Assembly: GCF_024713975.1 (NCBI RefSeq)
Contig: NC_091111.1
Span: 11,667,001 to 11,731,000 of the forward strand
DNA: 64,000 nt
DNA from: Paralichthys olivaceus
Lineage: Eukaryota > Chordata > Actinopteri > Pleuronectiformes > Paralichthyidae
Direction of reading: 5' to 3'
Both the position numbers and the translations under genes were made by a program. The notes beneath the pieces are model-generated. The model had not been told where the DNA came from, did no database searches, and saw only the letters and a list, made by a program, of their open reading frames with translations. Below, piece after piece: positions 22,640 to 36,094 of the stretch (positions are counted from its first letter, which is position 1; every line of letters begins with the position of its first letter).

Positions 22640-23000
22640 TCACTTTTCCTGTTTTGGCCCAAACTAAACAGGGCTGTCCGGCCCACATACCACATGTATG
22701 ACTGTTGGCGCTAGCAGGTCTGCTGCTGTTTGCAAGATCTGGGCCACAAGTTAGCCATAGCAATACTGAATGTTAACCGAAGGTCGCCCGGATTTGTTTT
22801 GTGCCTTTTAGGCCATAGTCACCATTTACCACACAGGCCACTGAAGGTTCACATCCGGGTTACACTTTGTTTTGGGTTATTTGAGCCACATTTGCTGTTT
22901 CACAAGTGGGACACTTCAGACTCACATCTGTTTTGTTTGGGCCACAAGAGGCCAGAAGTGCCGCATGATTGCCCGAAGAGGCCCACATCCATAAACCATA
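22640..23000. repeat. Degenerate ggccacat-type repeat region
   Basis: The phrases ggcccacatac, gggccacaag, ggccatagtcacc, gagccacat and gaggcccacatcc recur irregularly in both orientations. This resembles a degenerate composite repeat of the tggcccacatctgg type found in fish genomes. No coding sense was found. Confidence 0.4.
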
Positions 23001-23366
23001 CCAGGACTGAAGGTTGAAGAGCAGAGGATGACAGGCACTTGATGAACAGCTAAATATTTTCACAAATCTGAGGTAGATCAGTCACGTGTTGTTACCTCCT
23101 CACTGTGGTTTACACAACGTATGAACAATTCCTGTTTATTGAACTTTTGTTATTTTTATTAAAATTATTTTGCAACAACAATCGATATTGTTGAATTGCC
23201 CAGCTCTAATTTGACTGAACAACATTGATCAACAACAATGTGTCAAAAGAAGAAGTTAATGGTTCTGTAAAAGCAGAAGTTGTTAACTTCAATGTTTGTT
23301 TCAAAACAGGATATTATCTTCAATGTTCAATTCTACTTTTATATTTTGTGCCTTCGCTGATTGTTC

Positions 23367-23678
23367 AAAGGTCCAGTGTGTAAGATTTAGGTAAAAGGGA
23401 ACTATTGGCAGACATTTTATGTAGAATAATCCTCATGATGTTTTCACTGGTTTATTTCATCTAAATTGTATGAATTGTAGTTTTCTTTACTCCAGAATGG
23501 GTCCTTTATATTTAAATACTTTATATTTATATCGAGGGGACCCTCTCTACGGAGGCCGCCATGTTTTTTACATTGGTCCAGACTGAACAAACTAAACACC
23601 TTTTGAGTTTTTATGACAATTAAAGGCCGCCACAGGTTCTTTCTACACACTACACAATTCTACACACTGTACCTTTAA
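23367..23678. mobile_element. Short inverted-repeat element (MITE-like), about 312 bp
   Basis: The left end aaaggtccagtgtgtaag and the right end acacactgtacctttaa are imperfect inverted repeats of about 16 bp. The interior carries no coding capacity. A shorter relative with the same ends is at 62484-62599 in a ctsb intron. The trailing ttaa suggests TTAA or TA target preference, but I cannot fix the superfamily. Confidence 0.55.
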
Positions 23679-26600
23679 GTAAGTTGTTAAAACTATTCAC
23701 CTGCAGAGTTCTGAAAATCTTTGGAATTAACAGAGTGATTTTATTTACAGTTTCATTTGATTTTATGTTTTTCCTTTTCAAGAATGATTCAGTCTTCATA
23801 AATTAAAGCTGTTTACACTTTGCTATGCCAGCTCCTCACCCTCTGCTGAGCTGTTCATCATATTTACCACTAAGTGGCGATGTTTCACTACAAATGCTAT
23901 AAGAGACAAAGGTCAAATGTGCAGGAAGTATTAGGAATATAAAACAGTCCATAAATAAAAGATACTTTAAACATGTTAATCAACATATTTAGTAAGAACA
24001 ATGTAACTTACATGAGTTTTGAAACTTAAAGAAAATAACTAAATAGATTCTCCTGGGTGAGTTAAGATTTTTCACTGGAGCATTTTCATATGAGAAAAGA
24101 CTGGTGAAGTAAAGACAGTTATGTTCAATCATTTTGTTTTTAAATATATACATATTTGTAAATGTACTGTAGTAACCCTTTCATTCCTTACGATAAAGCT
24201 CAGGCCTATTTGAGCTGGGTCTTTTTTCGAAGGAGAGCAATGAGACAGAGATTGTGTGTGTTTGTGGAACTTGGGCCCCAGGGAGCCTGTCGAAGGTGGG
24301 GAAAGGTCCGAGCGCTAGGACCCTTCTGATTGGACGACTCCAGAGTTAACCAGTTCCTGGCTGGCTATGTATCTTGGCAGTTATTTTGACAGGCGCTATC
24401 GTTGTGAGAGAGGAGATAAGTTGTCTAAGGGATCGCCATGGCGCCGGTGTGTCCCTCCTCCGGCCTGTTCAGAGTCTCGTCATCCCTCTCCAACCCCCCC
24501 CCCCTCCTCCTCCTCTTCTCCCTGCCCAGTTTGGAACACAGTATTGTGAGGAGGTGGGTGGGGGGGTGTTTGGTCGGGAGTGGGCTTTGTATTGGCAGGG
24601 ACCCAGTGGCTCTGGGTGTCATCGTCCCCTTCTGATCAAAACCTCCATGTGATGCAGAATGTCTTAACACAGAATGACCAGTCTGTTGCTCTCATTCATT
24701 CCAGCTCCTTATTTCTAAACTTATAATATAAATGTTAAACTTTTACTGCAAAAAAACTTAGACGAGGCCTGGTAAACTTTTGATTGAGGTTTTGCTGAGT
24801 AATGTTTTCAAGATGTTTTTGCTTTCCATCAAACATATACTGTCCCTGCTCTCACTCTCATATAAAATCAGTACAGTATATCAGCCTCGGATATTAGAAT
24901 TTTTATAGTGGTCCCCTGAGACACACACACACACGCACACACACATGCACACGCACAGGAGTTTATGTTGCCGAAGATGAGCAGAAGAGCATAAAGAGGA
25001 AACAAAAGAAAGAGTGTGTTTTTCTAAGCTTTTTTTTTCTCAATATGTTTGTATGGATGCCACGAAGAACGCATATCCACTCTTCCAGGTCCTCAGTTTA
25101 GTTTATCAAAATGTTTATAAAGTTGCATTGAAAGACTTAAAGAGTGGAAGTAGCAGCAACTCAAATTATTCGATTATATATCTGTCATTTTTGCTTGGTG
25201 CCTTGTTTTGCTAAAAGAGCTCTAATAAATAAATCCTTTATCTAACCTCCATACCGAGCACAGGCCTTGGAGAGATTTAAAATCATTTTGCTCAGACGTC
25301 ACACACTTTCTAGCTTAGACTACAGCCACTGATAACTTCAAGTACACCGTGGCAGCAAGAAGCCGCGAAACCTAAACACTAAGAAAGGATATGTCACACA
25401 AATGATAATTGATAGGGAATACAGGGCTCATAATTCATTATAATGAAGCAAACCTTTAAAAAAAAAAGTGCTGCAATATTTGAGAAAAGTCAGAAAGTGC
25501 TCATGTTTATGAAAAGATAACAGATGCTATTTAACTAATTAGGATGAGTGATATTTGAAATAGAGTTTAACTGAATGACATCAGCCAACAGCTCTGACAC
25601 ACTTGTGAGCCTCACGCTGAAGAGGTTGATTCAATGAAGTAGGTTAACTGTCACTGAAACAACAACTGATAATCACATACACTAGCCTAAATGTTATTCG
25701 TGTTTTAGTTTTTGCTATCAGTACTATTTGTTTTTCATTCAAAATGTATAATATTCAGATTTTTAGAACCTGTGTGATATAATTTAGCTTATTTTCAGAT
25801 TTTTATGTTTTTTCTCATTTCAATGCAAATGATTTTTGTTTAGTTTTAATCTTTTAATTGGCCTGAGGGAAGACGAGCACTGTGTGAGTTCCCTCAGGAG
25901 AATATCAAGTAAGCAAATGAGAGCCTGCAGATTTTCCTGCGGACTTTCCGAGTATAAAGTCCGAAGAAGCAGATTTCCGAACACAGCTGGAGATTGATTC
26001 ACCACGAGCAGGTGGGTGTGTTGATGACGTTTCTAGTCACTATTTCAATGTTAACTCAATCATAACTCAAAACCTATTTTAATGGAATTATAAGAGATTA
26101 TTAAGGCCTCAATACATAACATGATGTTTGATGATTTAACATTGTTTTACCATAGGCCTACATTCACCCAGTAACTGCAAAAACTAATATAGAACTTGTG
26201 TAGGGTTAAAACATTTGGCTTGAAATTATGTTTTAAATTACATTTTATAAAACTGACAAAATATAAACTACAACAAAGGTTTGACCCAATGACAGAATGA
26301 CAGAGTTGCTAATTCAATTTTTCTAGCCAATGATTTTCACATTGTTATGTCTCGGTTAAAATATTAGTTCCCCTGTGTTTTAAAGAAATTGTTAAAATGA
26401 AGGAAATAGTTGTAATTATGGCAAATTAAGCCACGGCAAGCAGTCAGTTAGCTTAGCTTCCACCTATAGGGGAAAGATTTAGCTGAAAAACTAAAATTAA
26501 CCTAAACTTTTGAAACCTAAACATGTAGTTTTGTACACTTGTTTTTTCTGATAACATCACATACAAGATACAATTCATTAGTGACATTTAGAGGCACTGG

Positions 26601-26970
26601 CTGGTGGATTTTTAGCTTATTCTGCTTGTTTAACAGTCTCTATGCTAAGCTAAGCTAATGCGTGTTTACTATACCCTTCATATTCACTGCACAGACAGAA
26701 TAGTGGTATCAATCTTTACATCTAATTTTATAGACAAGAAAGAAAAGTAGCGTAGCTCATTTTTATTATAGTGCAAAACAAATTAGTGAACAATACAGTC
26801 AAAATTTAGAAATGACTTAATATATAAAACTTGGGTGATGCCTGGTGAGTGTTAAGATTAGCAGAAAATACTGTGGTTATGACGCATCACAAGATGTGAT
26901 GGAGACATTCACTACTCCACTGGTGGTCTCGTCCAGACTGACTGAGAGACCACCATGAGGTCAAGACCCA
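23679..26970. other. Gene-free spacer with one GC-rich patch
   Basis: No gene was recognised. From about 24230 to 24620 the sequence is GC-rich and contains an agataag GATA motif at 24414-24420, a cgattgg/ccaat-type box and a long C/T-rich run. It stands out from the AT-rich surroundings and could be regulatory. A short impure CA tract lies at about 24919-24958. Confidence 0.4.
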
Positions 26971-26972
26971 CG

Positions 26973-27003
26973 ACACACACAGACACACACACACACACAC
27001 ACA

Positions 27004-27056
<53 letters not shown>
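26973..27056. repeat. (CA)n microsatellite with two CAGA interruptions
   Basis: About 84 bp of CA units. Apparent Val/Cys-repeat open frames on the minus strand arise from it and are not genes. Confidence 0.95.
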
Positions 27057-27058
<2 letters not shown>

Positions 27059-30000
27059 ACCACTTGCACCAGCCAGTTGACGAAGACAGAGGGGAATGAC
27101 ACTGATGGAGACATGGCTGGAAACAGCTCTATACCAGTGCCACTACACCCACTGTCAATCTGCCAAGTTGGCCGATGCACTGCAGCCATGACCTTTCACC
27201 CAGGAACTGAACGGCAGGAGAGGGGTTATCTGTATTCTTTTTGCTTTTAAAAGCCAACATCGAGACCGTGCAGGAGCCGCACTTCGAGGAAGGAGCAGAC
27301 GGTGTAGAAACCTGACGAAGAGATGGACATACGCCTTGAGACACATCCTCTGGTCTGCTTTTTTTTTAATCACATGACCATGGTGGGGGAGCAAACAGTG
27401 CATGGTTGTTTACCCTGCTTATCAGTGGTGTTGTAACAAGTGGGGAACACACAGGCTTACCTCAATGCACATGTATGCATGCACAGATGCAAAGAAACCT
27501 CACCTTTTACAAATGTGGAAAAAGCTTTAAAAATGAAACAGGCATTGACTGACATTTGATAACCTTTCATGAAACCAGGAGGTCACGCAAGCAGATGTAA
27601 ATTTAATGAAGCACTGATGATTTGTCCCATAAAAAAAACAGGCTTGTCCTGTACAGTAACGAATATTCTGCAGAAGAATAAAACTTCTCAACTTACAGGT
27701 AAAATATGAGCCTCTGCACACACTGGACATAAATAACAGCTATAAATTCCCATATGAATTATGTCTGTGCCTGTCAATTTAGGATTGTGCGATAAGTCAA
27801 CTTTACATGTATTCCTTTGAGAGTCTGAAGATATAAGAAGCATGTTAAAGGTAACATGAGTGTGTGTTTACTGTGCCTGAGTGTCTACATGTGTACGCCT
27901 TTTGATGTGTGTGTGTGCTTGTGTTCTTGTGTGCATGTGTGCACTCAGACATACACTCCCACTCTCACACTCAGACTCTGGTTTGTCCAAGCCAGCGCCA
28001 CATCAGTCCATCATCGCAGATATGGCTCGCGGTTAGATAGCAGGTCTGGCGGCGCACAAGACATTTTGTCCACTCTGTCATGTTTACTTATAATGATAAG
28101 CTTTGATGGATTCCCCACGAGCTATAGACGCCACGGCGCAACGCACACACACAGACTCTCACCATGTCATTCACACATGCGTGATTGTGCACAAAGTGAC
28201 ACTTATGCACAAGTACAAGAAAAGGGATAAAAAAGTGTGGGAGTGTGGAGACAAACGTAATATTAACAAGAAAAAACAAACAAAAATCATTAAAAAAACT
28301 TAAAATTACATTCTAGAGATTACATGGGTGTATGAACACCCAGAGAAAGTATAAAATGCAATGTTTCTTATTCACTTTGGGGCAAAATCATTTTGAACTG
28401 CAGATGAATAAGTGTTTTTAAATCTTTTTTAAATTTTGCATCAAAGAGACGGGTCAAAGTCTCATGGGCACAAGAGAAAGCCAACAAACTGTCAAATGAG
28501 GGGAGTAAAAATGGATTCCTTGTGTGATTTTCAAACCCTAACAAGACACATCCATGAGGAACATTTCCAAAAGCTCAAATACATAGTTTGAGCTAACCTC
28601 TGTTAAACCCAGAAATAAACAATTTCAAAAACTGCATTGGATGAATTCCCTCTAAATAAAACATCGTCTTTGTCGGGCTGGATGTTGCACTCTGATCTGC
28701 TGCTCGGCCTGTGCAGTGTTTCCAATGGGTCGGTTTACTTAAGCCTGGCATTTGTCCAGATCACAGACTGGCCTAATACATGAGCTCTGGACCAATTAAA
28801 AAGACTAATGAGGCCTGCACTTATCACAACACCTCAGGGGCAGAGAGGAGGGCAGGGAGGCAGCATGGTGCACTACCAAGAGAGCGAAACAGACAGAACA
28901 CTATTGATTGTACGGTGATCACATATTGATTAGTCAATAATTCAATGCAAATAGAAAAATAGCTATTTAAAAATGTGTTTACAAAACAAAAGAGATGCCA
29001 TTTTTGCACAGAAAAAGATAATTGATTCCCTGGCTTCTTTATTAAAGCAACAATAGTTTGTCTAGTTGTATTAAACTGCATTTGCTGTTACCCCCTGTAA
29101 CTACAGGTGTGGCTGAATCACCCAGAAACTGATATCTTTTCACATTGCCACATAAACATATGCACAAGTTACAGCTGCTGCATTATTGTGCAATGTTGTA
29201 CACCCAGTTTTTCTTTAGCACATACATGTAAGCCAATACAATTATATCATTATTCATCGTTATGGATTTTTGGTGCAGGAATCAACTCAACAGGGACTGC
29301 AGGAGAGGACTGCTACTGAGACTGTTGCATGCAAAGAAATCCCCTTTAACCACTTATGTGCAAATTCGATTGCAAAGTCCAACTACTTGGCAATTTTAAA
29401 ACTTTATTATCTGATCTCCGATTGTTTATCTCAATCTCAATGAAACAGCCTGAATAAATGAAGATGAAAACAAACATTTTCATTTGCTTGCCTTTTCAAT
29501 TGCTCTGGTTTTGTGAACATTTTGGTTCCAAATATGGAAAATAAGCTACAGATTTGTATTTGTTAAAATACATTTTTTGGGTGTTTTGTGGTACAGTGCC
29601 ACCAAACAGCACAAAGGTTCCTGGTTCAAATCCTGACTTGGTCTTCCTGTGTTTGCATGATGTAAGAATGTGAATGGTTGTTTGTCTCTGGGTCCTGTAA
29701 TAAGCTGGCAACTCAAAACTATTTCATAAAAATGTCCTGTGCATATTTTTCTGAGCTCCCATTGATAAGGCCACAATATTTCCACATGAATCCACCGAGG
29801 ATTCAGCCTCTGAGTTGTAAACTGCTGCCATGGTGTCATATCACTATGAAGTTGTATTTTCTTCTTTATTCCAAGCATCCAACCATTTTACAGTAAGAGT
29901 GCACCATGAGTGCAGCTATCATTTTTCCCCTCACACATCCACTCACCTCCACTCCCCAGTCTCCCACTTGTTTTACAGTAATTTACACCCAAGTGCGCCA

Positions 30001-30540
30001 TGGCCACTGGAGAAATTTAGGGAGTGTGCGTCTGACAAAGAGAGTGAGAGAAAACGACAGCGAGAGGTGGAGGATAAGCAACTCAGAAACAACGCTCCCT
30101 TTCTTTTCGCTGCTTCTTATTATACATCTCACCCTTCCTCTCGCTCTGTCAAGGCCACTCTTTTCTTCCTCCTACTCGATCAGCCAAGAAGAGGTCAGAC
30201 AGAGAGAGAGAGCAGTACACACACACACACACACGCACGCACACACACACAAAGGAGAAATCCAGGACTGACCGACCGCAACTATTGCAAATCTTTTCCA
30301 CCTTATCCAGGACAACACACTGATAAGTGTGTCTCCACTCCCCATCCGACAGATCCATCTCCGCTAACATCTGACACACACGTATGAAGATGTCGAAATA
30401 TGTGTATGTGTGTGTGTGTGTAAGTGGCAGATTGATGCTTCATTTTACTCCCATTCACTATAAATAAGTCACACCTGAAAGTTGAGAAGGGTGCTTTTTG
30501 TGGATATACTCGGATGTTGCAGGGTGATATTTTAATAAGG

Positions 30541-30541
<1 letters not shown>
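27057..30541. other. Gene-free spacer
   Basis: No gene was recognised. At about 28730-28860 there is a non-repetitive block with a homeodomain-like taattaaaaa segment and a cttatcac (reverse GATA) motif, which looks more constrained than its flanks by eye. It is a candidate conserved noncoding element only. An impure CA tract lies at about 30217-30252. Confidence 0.35.
29560..29705 (+). repeat. tRNA-like SINE fragment
   Basis: Contains cacaaaggttcctggttcaa atcctgac, a B-box-like segment (ggttcctggttcaaatcc), then tcttcctgtgtttgcatgat, gtgaatggttgtttgtctct and taataagctggcaact. This is the order seen in a widespread teleost short interspersed repeat. An inverted relative is at 33933-34160. 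Confidence 0.5.

Positions 30542-30602
<61 letters not shown>
30542..30602. repeat. (GT)n microsatellite, left arm of an inverted pair
   Basis: About 30 uninterrupted GT units. Together with the (CA)24 at 30719-30766 it forms a long inverted repeat with a loop of about 116 bp. Confidence 0.95.
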
Positions 30603-30606
<4 letters not shown>

Positions 30607-30717
30607 AGTTTTTTGGGAGTGCTGCACCTGCAACTAATGATGTGAAACTTGCCATCTTGCTGCAGACCTCTACTTACTCCCCACAGATCAAACTTGCACC
30701 TGTTGACCCCCCCTACC

Positions 30718-30718
<1 letters not shown>

Positions 30719-30766
<48 letters not shown>
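30719..30766. repeat. (CA)n microsatellite, right arm of an inverted pair
   Basis: 24 uninterrupted CA units, complementary to the (GT)n at 30542-30602. Confidence 0.95.
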
Positions 30767-30768
<2 letters not shown>

Positions 30769-33533
30769 CAATAGCCATTCCACCACTCGGGGCTAAGTGC
30801 CTCCTTAACCTAGTCTCTGGCAATTAATTCCCAGATTTTTTCCCCCTGCAGTGAATTAATGTTTCGTGGCCTAATACCGACCCTGACATCACAATCTATC
30901 AACCGCCCCGCGGCCGCAGCTCTTTTATGGAGATACATGGGCTGACGAGGGGTGTCACAAAAAATAACCGCTGCTTCATCTTTGACCTAAACGACAACTT
31001 CCATGTGCAGGTTTAGGAAGCTGAGTGGGGGGGTTTGAGAAAAGACAAAGTTATGAAACAGTCATGATGGAAATAATACATATAACAACATTTTTGCTGC
31101 TCCACAAAAGGATTAGAAGATCCTGTTTAGGAGATTTAGGAGATTTATTAAGAAGCAGCTCATTATCTCCAAAGTTATATTTTCTGTGGACAAAGGGCTC
31201 AAATAGACTGTTCATTCTCTGACAAATGTTAACCAGATAAAATGTTTACTATCTGTCAACATCGATTATTATCACGATAAATGACACATTATTATTTCCT
31301 CTAAGTTTAAAGACGGATATTTGCTCCTGAGCAAAGAACAGACAAAGCAAAACATTTTATAAATCAATGATGTGTTATATCTCTTACCAGTGCTTACACA
31401 GTGCACAAGCAATATATCAATATGTATTGAACTTTTGTCATATTTCCACACACTTTCCTCTTGAGTGGTGCAAGATTTATCAGTCGTGATGTGGAGAGAT
31501 GGATTCGAGTTAGAGCCACAGCAGGGATTTTTAAAAATTCAGATTTTCATTTACTAAAAAGTAAAACCATAATATGTAACAATCAATCTTCATTAAAATT
31601 TCTAAAACTAGAAAACGTAGACCTATGTTATGTATTTTGTTGACTTGTGTATTTATTATAGAAAATAATTCCAACAATGTCCTGCTACATATCGAAACTT
31701 TAATACATTATCTCATCTGTGAACACGATTTGCGCCTGAGTCACGTCAGGTAGATTATTCATTCATCAACAATATGACATATGACAACAACTCCCATGAT
31801 CCCACTCTGCTTTATGATGTCATAAAACAAGGTCTTTCGTTATTGTTTAAATTGAGAGACCCCTAGTGGCCAAAGGTGAATATCGGTCCTTTAAACTGAG
31901 TTTCCTCAATGATAGAGAAAATGGAGGAGATAAGCTGAAGTGAAGATACTGGTTGCACCGTGAAAAATACCCATCGTATGTATATAATTGTAGAAATTTC
32001 CACATTTGGCGATTTGCCAAATTAACCGCACATTAATTTCTTCATGTCTCTGTGTGTTTTCATGGTGGACGTGCGGGGCCACTGGGTCGAGGTGGGCTGG
32101 GCCCACAGTTCCCACAGCCTGCACGGAGGCAGCCTCTGCCGCGCTATCAGACTCTGTCTCCGGTCCCCCTAGCACCAGCGAGCCCCCCTGACGTCAGCCT
32201 TGGCCTGATAACGGGGTCCAAAGCAAGCATGGTAGAAGGGGGGGGTTGGGGATGGAGGGACGAGGTGGAAGGAGAGCGGTCGTCCAGCAGGGAGGGAGGG
32301 ATGGAGCGGAGGGAAAGGGGTTACACTAACAGAGCCGGCGGTGGATAAGACCCCTTAGACAGATAAGACAGAGCGGAGTGTGGAGCCTCTTTTGTTTTCC
32401 ATTGCTCCTCCTGTCTGGTGGCATCTTCCTTCTCCTCCTCTCTGACATTCCCTCTCTCTTCCCCTGTCCTCTTTCAACTCCTTTCTCCATTCTTGAACCA
32501 ATTTGATCCCTGCAGCCCCTCCTCTCTTTGTCCAGACTGAAATATTCCTGCTGTTATCAGGCGTGTGAGCTATGACAGTCCCTGGATTGAGGCACCTTTT
32601 CTCCTCTGGCTTCCTCATTGTGTTTTTGTTTTCTCTTTCAGTGATTTCAGAGCGGGAGGAGCCAGCTCATGATGGACAGGAGGAGAGCATTTTTGAAGTT
32701 GACAAAACAGTTCACACACTTGGTTCCAATTCCATTTTCTCTCCCTCCTAGTCTGCATCTTCTTACAACATTTTTGCTACAGTGTCACATCTTTAACCGT
32801 CTGTGTGCGAACTCTGGGTGAACTCGAAGACGCCACAATCCATTGTGGTGACGATGTCACCTCACCTTTGCCTAACCTGAATCTAACCCCCAACCTGCCC
32901 CTGCACGTACGAACAAACAGCTTTACATCTGCCCGCCACATCACACTGAGTCCCATGTATCAGCATATTAAACACTGTGTGCGTTCCATATTTGTTCTTC
33001 AGACCTTCTCTTGCCTGCGGACTTTGGACACTTCTTATCACAGGGAGAGGTCCAGGGATCCCTGAGTCTTCACTGCTAAAAATAAATTCGCTCTATAGCT
33101 TATAGCCCACACACTTTTAGTATCATGGGATGTCCCGCTCAGAGACATTAGGCCAACCGGATTGGTCAGTGGATCATTGGTTGAGCTTTGCAAGACTGAC
33201 TCTTACAGAACTAGATTTCTCTTAATTTCATAGCTGAGCTCTTTGAGCGAGCAACACCCAGGAGTGGAATTTCAAATATTAGCCTACGAGTGTCACAGAA
33301 ATATTCAAACGTTTGTGAATTGTTTAAGTAGCTTTACAAACTTTGGACATCACTGGGAACAAAGGAGATTTTGATAATTGGATTCTTATCATGTGTAATT
33401 AAGTGTTGGCTGATGTGTTTGCGCTGCTCTTCAAACAGCGTGAACCAAGAGTCTGATTCAGCACTTGAGCCCAACACATGAGAACCTGCAACCGAGGAGT
33501 TAATAATTTATTCCAAAAAACACTGGTTAATAC
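30767..33533. other. Gene-free spacer with GC-rich blocks and GATA motifs
   Basis: No gene was recognised. Two blocks stand out: 30830-30990 (GC-rich centre with ccccgcggccgc, flanked by an AT-rich homeobox-like aattaatg) and about 32040-32640 (GC-rich, with tgataac near 32199, ggataag at 32343-32349 and agataag at 32361-32367). Open frames across the second block on both strands look like GC-driven chance frames. The GATA motifs and location 6-7 kb upstream of gata4 make them candidate enhancers, by inference only. Confidence 0.35.
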
Positions 33534-33536
33534 TGT

Positions 33537-33626
<90 letters not shown>

Positions 33627-33635
33627 GCGTGTGTG
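33534..33635. repeat. (GT)n microsatellite, about 100 bp
   Basis: Nearly pure GT with gagtg and gcgtgtgcg interruptions at the ends. Confidence 0.95.
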
Positions 33636-33932
33636 AGGACTTGTGTCTCCCCGGTGTGACTCCCTGACCTTACCTGCTCAAACACACTAAATCCACAAAC
33701 ATAACACACAGATACCTTAGAATAACTCACAAATCCACACACGATAACACAAACATGTATGATCCTACAAGATATTTGAGCCTATTTAATAAATCAAATT
33801 ATCACTAATGCTATATAAATATGTGTAATGTAGTTCCTCATTGAGATGTGACCAGGGTGCGAATGTGTTAATTAAATTAATTGAACTAAATGACTTATCC
33901 TCCACTCAAACTCAGCTTTAATGTCCAGTAAA

Positions 33933-34160
33933 CAATCCATCCATTAGCTACACCGCTTATCCTCAAAGGGTCGAGGAGGGCACTGGAGCTAATCCCAGCT
34001 GATGTTGCGAGATGCTCGGTACACCCTGGACAGGTCGCCAGTCTATCGCAAGGCTGACATATAGAGACAAACAACTAATTCATGCTCTCATTCACACCTA
34101 TGGGCAGTTTAGAGGAAGAAGAACCAACGCAGGCACAGAGAGAGCACACAAACTCCACAG
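33933..34160 (-). repeat. Inverted copy of the tRNA-like SINE family
   Basis: Reads ccatccattagctacaccgc, then ctaatcccagctgatgttgc, acaccctggacaggtcgcca and cacacctatgggcagtttag, then an A-rich end. The segment around gtcgccagtctatcgcaagg is the reverse complement of the gagctggcaact end of the 29560 copy. It is a common fish repeat and has no coding sense. Confidence 0.55.
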
Positions 34161-34934
34161 TGAAAAAGGAAATCTTTCAATTCTTCTTCAGACCTTTGTT
34201 GTATATTTTGTTGTCTTGTGTACTTAAATCATCCAAAATTTTTCCAACAATGTTCAAACCCAGAGAAATCAACAATTGTACGCAAGGTAACAGGACGTTT
34301 CATTTTTGTCCCATTTTAATTGTGTCATATCTGGTTTACCAGTGGCTTTTCCCGTCTCTGTTATAACTTCTCAGGCAAACAACATATGATAAGGAAAAAT
34401 ACACTGTGAGTAATAAAATGTAAAAACAGCAGTCAAACTAATAACACTGTGAATGAAAAAACAAACAATAAAACTAATGTCATCATCCAGAAGCTATAAA
34501 AACCAGGTCACATTTACAGGATTATTATTATTTTTTAAATTTAGAGTAGAGAATAAAATAATGTGCCATAAACACATGTTTTACTTACTTTAAGATACCT
34601 ACATTTGAAGTTCTGACTGAATAAAGAAAATAAGTTAATGAGGTCAAACCAAACTGAATAAACAGAACAAAAGGGACAAAAGTGTGAGTCATCAGATGTA
34701 ATCATGGGTCTTTATGAGCTGGTTTCACACACTGTGAGTTGATATTGATTAGCACTGTTTTCACATCTTAACATTATCACATGAGTGAATCCTCAATGAT
34801 CAGTGTTGATCAGATAAAACAGTTAACGTGAGGAAGAGCTGATTCAGAAAAAGATGAGAGAAAAGAAAGGGGACTTTCAGCTCAGTGTGCAAAACGACAC
34901 GCGAACGAAGACTATCAAGGAGTGGGACTGAGTG

Positions 34935-34980
<46 letters not shown>

Positions 34981-35069
34981 CACTCAGTTTTTTTGGGTTT
35001 TCTGCCTCCTGGGTTTTTCCTGCTCCCCCAATTGAAGTCTTCTTCCTGGAGCCAGGAGTCTACTAGCCT

Positions 35070-35071
<2 letters not shown>

Positions 35072-35148
<77 letters not shown>

Positions 35149-35158
35149 TATGTGTGTG
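35072..35158. repeat. (GT)n microsatellite, left arm of a second inverted pair
   Basis: About 37 GT units plus a short impure tail. An impure CA tract at 35257-35314 is complementary across a loop of about 100 bp. Confidence 0.9.
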
Positions 35159-36094
35159 AGGAAGAAGGGCCAAAGAAAGTCACCGACCCCAAATGATTGA
35201 GCCCCTGCCCCAGCCAGGACGGGGACAGTTTTCCTGGTGCCTGGTTTGGATTGGAGACACACACACAAACACACACAGACACACACACACATACGCGCAT
35301 AAACACGCGCACACTTTCTTCTGCAACAGTCTGCTGCTGTCCGCCACATTCCAGCATCTCTATCTGGTCCCTCACCGAACACCTCCTCATTCATACACAT
35401 GGACAGCAAACACACACAGTTGCAAAGAATCACGGTTATAAACACACAGACACACACACACAGACACACACACACAGCTCTGGCCTCTGTCACTGTCAGT
35501 GTTACACCCTGGCATGTTCTAACACACGAATCAAAACACACACTGTACAGTGAAATAACAGAAAAGAGGATGAACTCGTATTTTTTCCTGTATTTTTGTA
35601 AACTGTTCACCTTCTATTCTCTCAGATTAGAGGCTGTAGATTGTGGTCGTTTGTTAATATCAGCGGCCTGAAAGAAGAGTGACATCTAACTTTATTGCTG
35701 TTAAATGAGGACATATAGTGATTATATTACCTGCCACATTTCTTTAACAACACACACATAATAGAAGAATTCTCCATGCTTATATTTACTATATATATAT
35801 TTATGAGGCAACGACACTGTTCTATTCATCTCCTCTGCACAGTCTGACCTTCTATACATTAACTGGAGTCATAAAAGAATGAATCATCTCTGATTTTTGT
35901 GTAACTTTGTGCCCTCGCAGGTGAACGACACTACGCCCTGATATTATTAGCCGGCAATTGGTGGATGTGTAATCAGCCTGCAGTTACACATTGATAACGG
36001 TTCCCCATTTCTGCACAGATAGAAAGATAGAAAGATAGATAACCATGTGTAAACTATCCCTATATATTGAGAAAGTGAACATCAAAATCCTGAA

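Noticed and set aside
30303-30764. Open frame of 153 codons rich in His-Thr and Val-Cys
   Set aside because: It is made almost wholly of two dinucleotide tracts; no splice or homology support.
34980-35610. Overlapping minus-strand frames of 136 and 208 codons
   Set aside because: Driven by (GT)n and (CA)n; two frames are open at once, as expected for repeats and not for genes.
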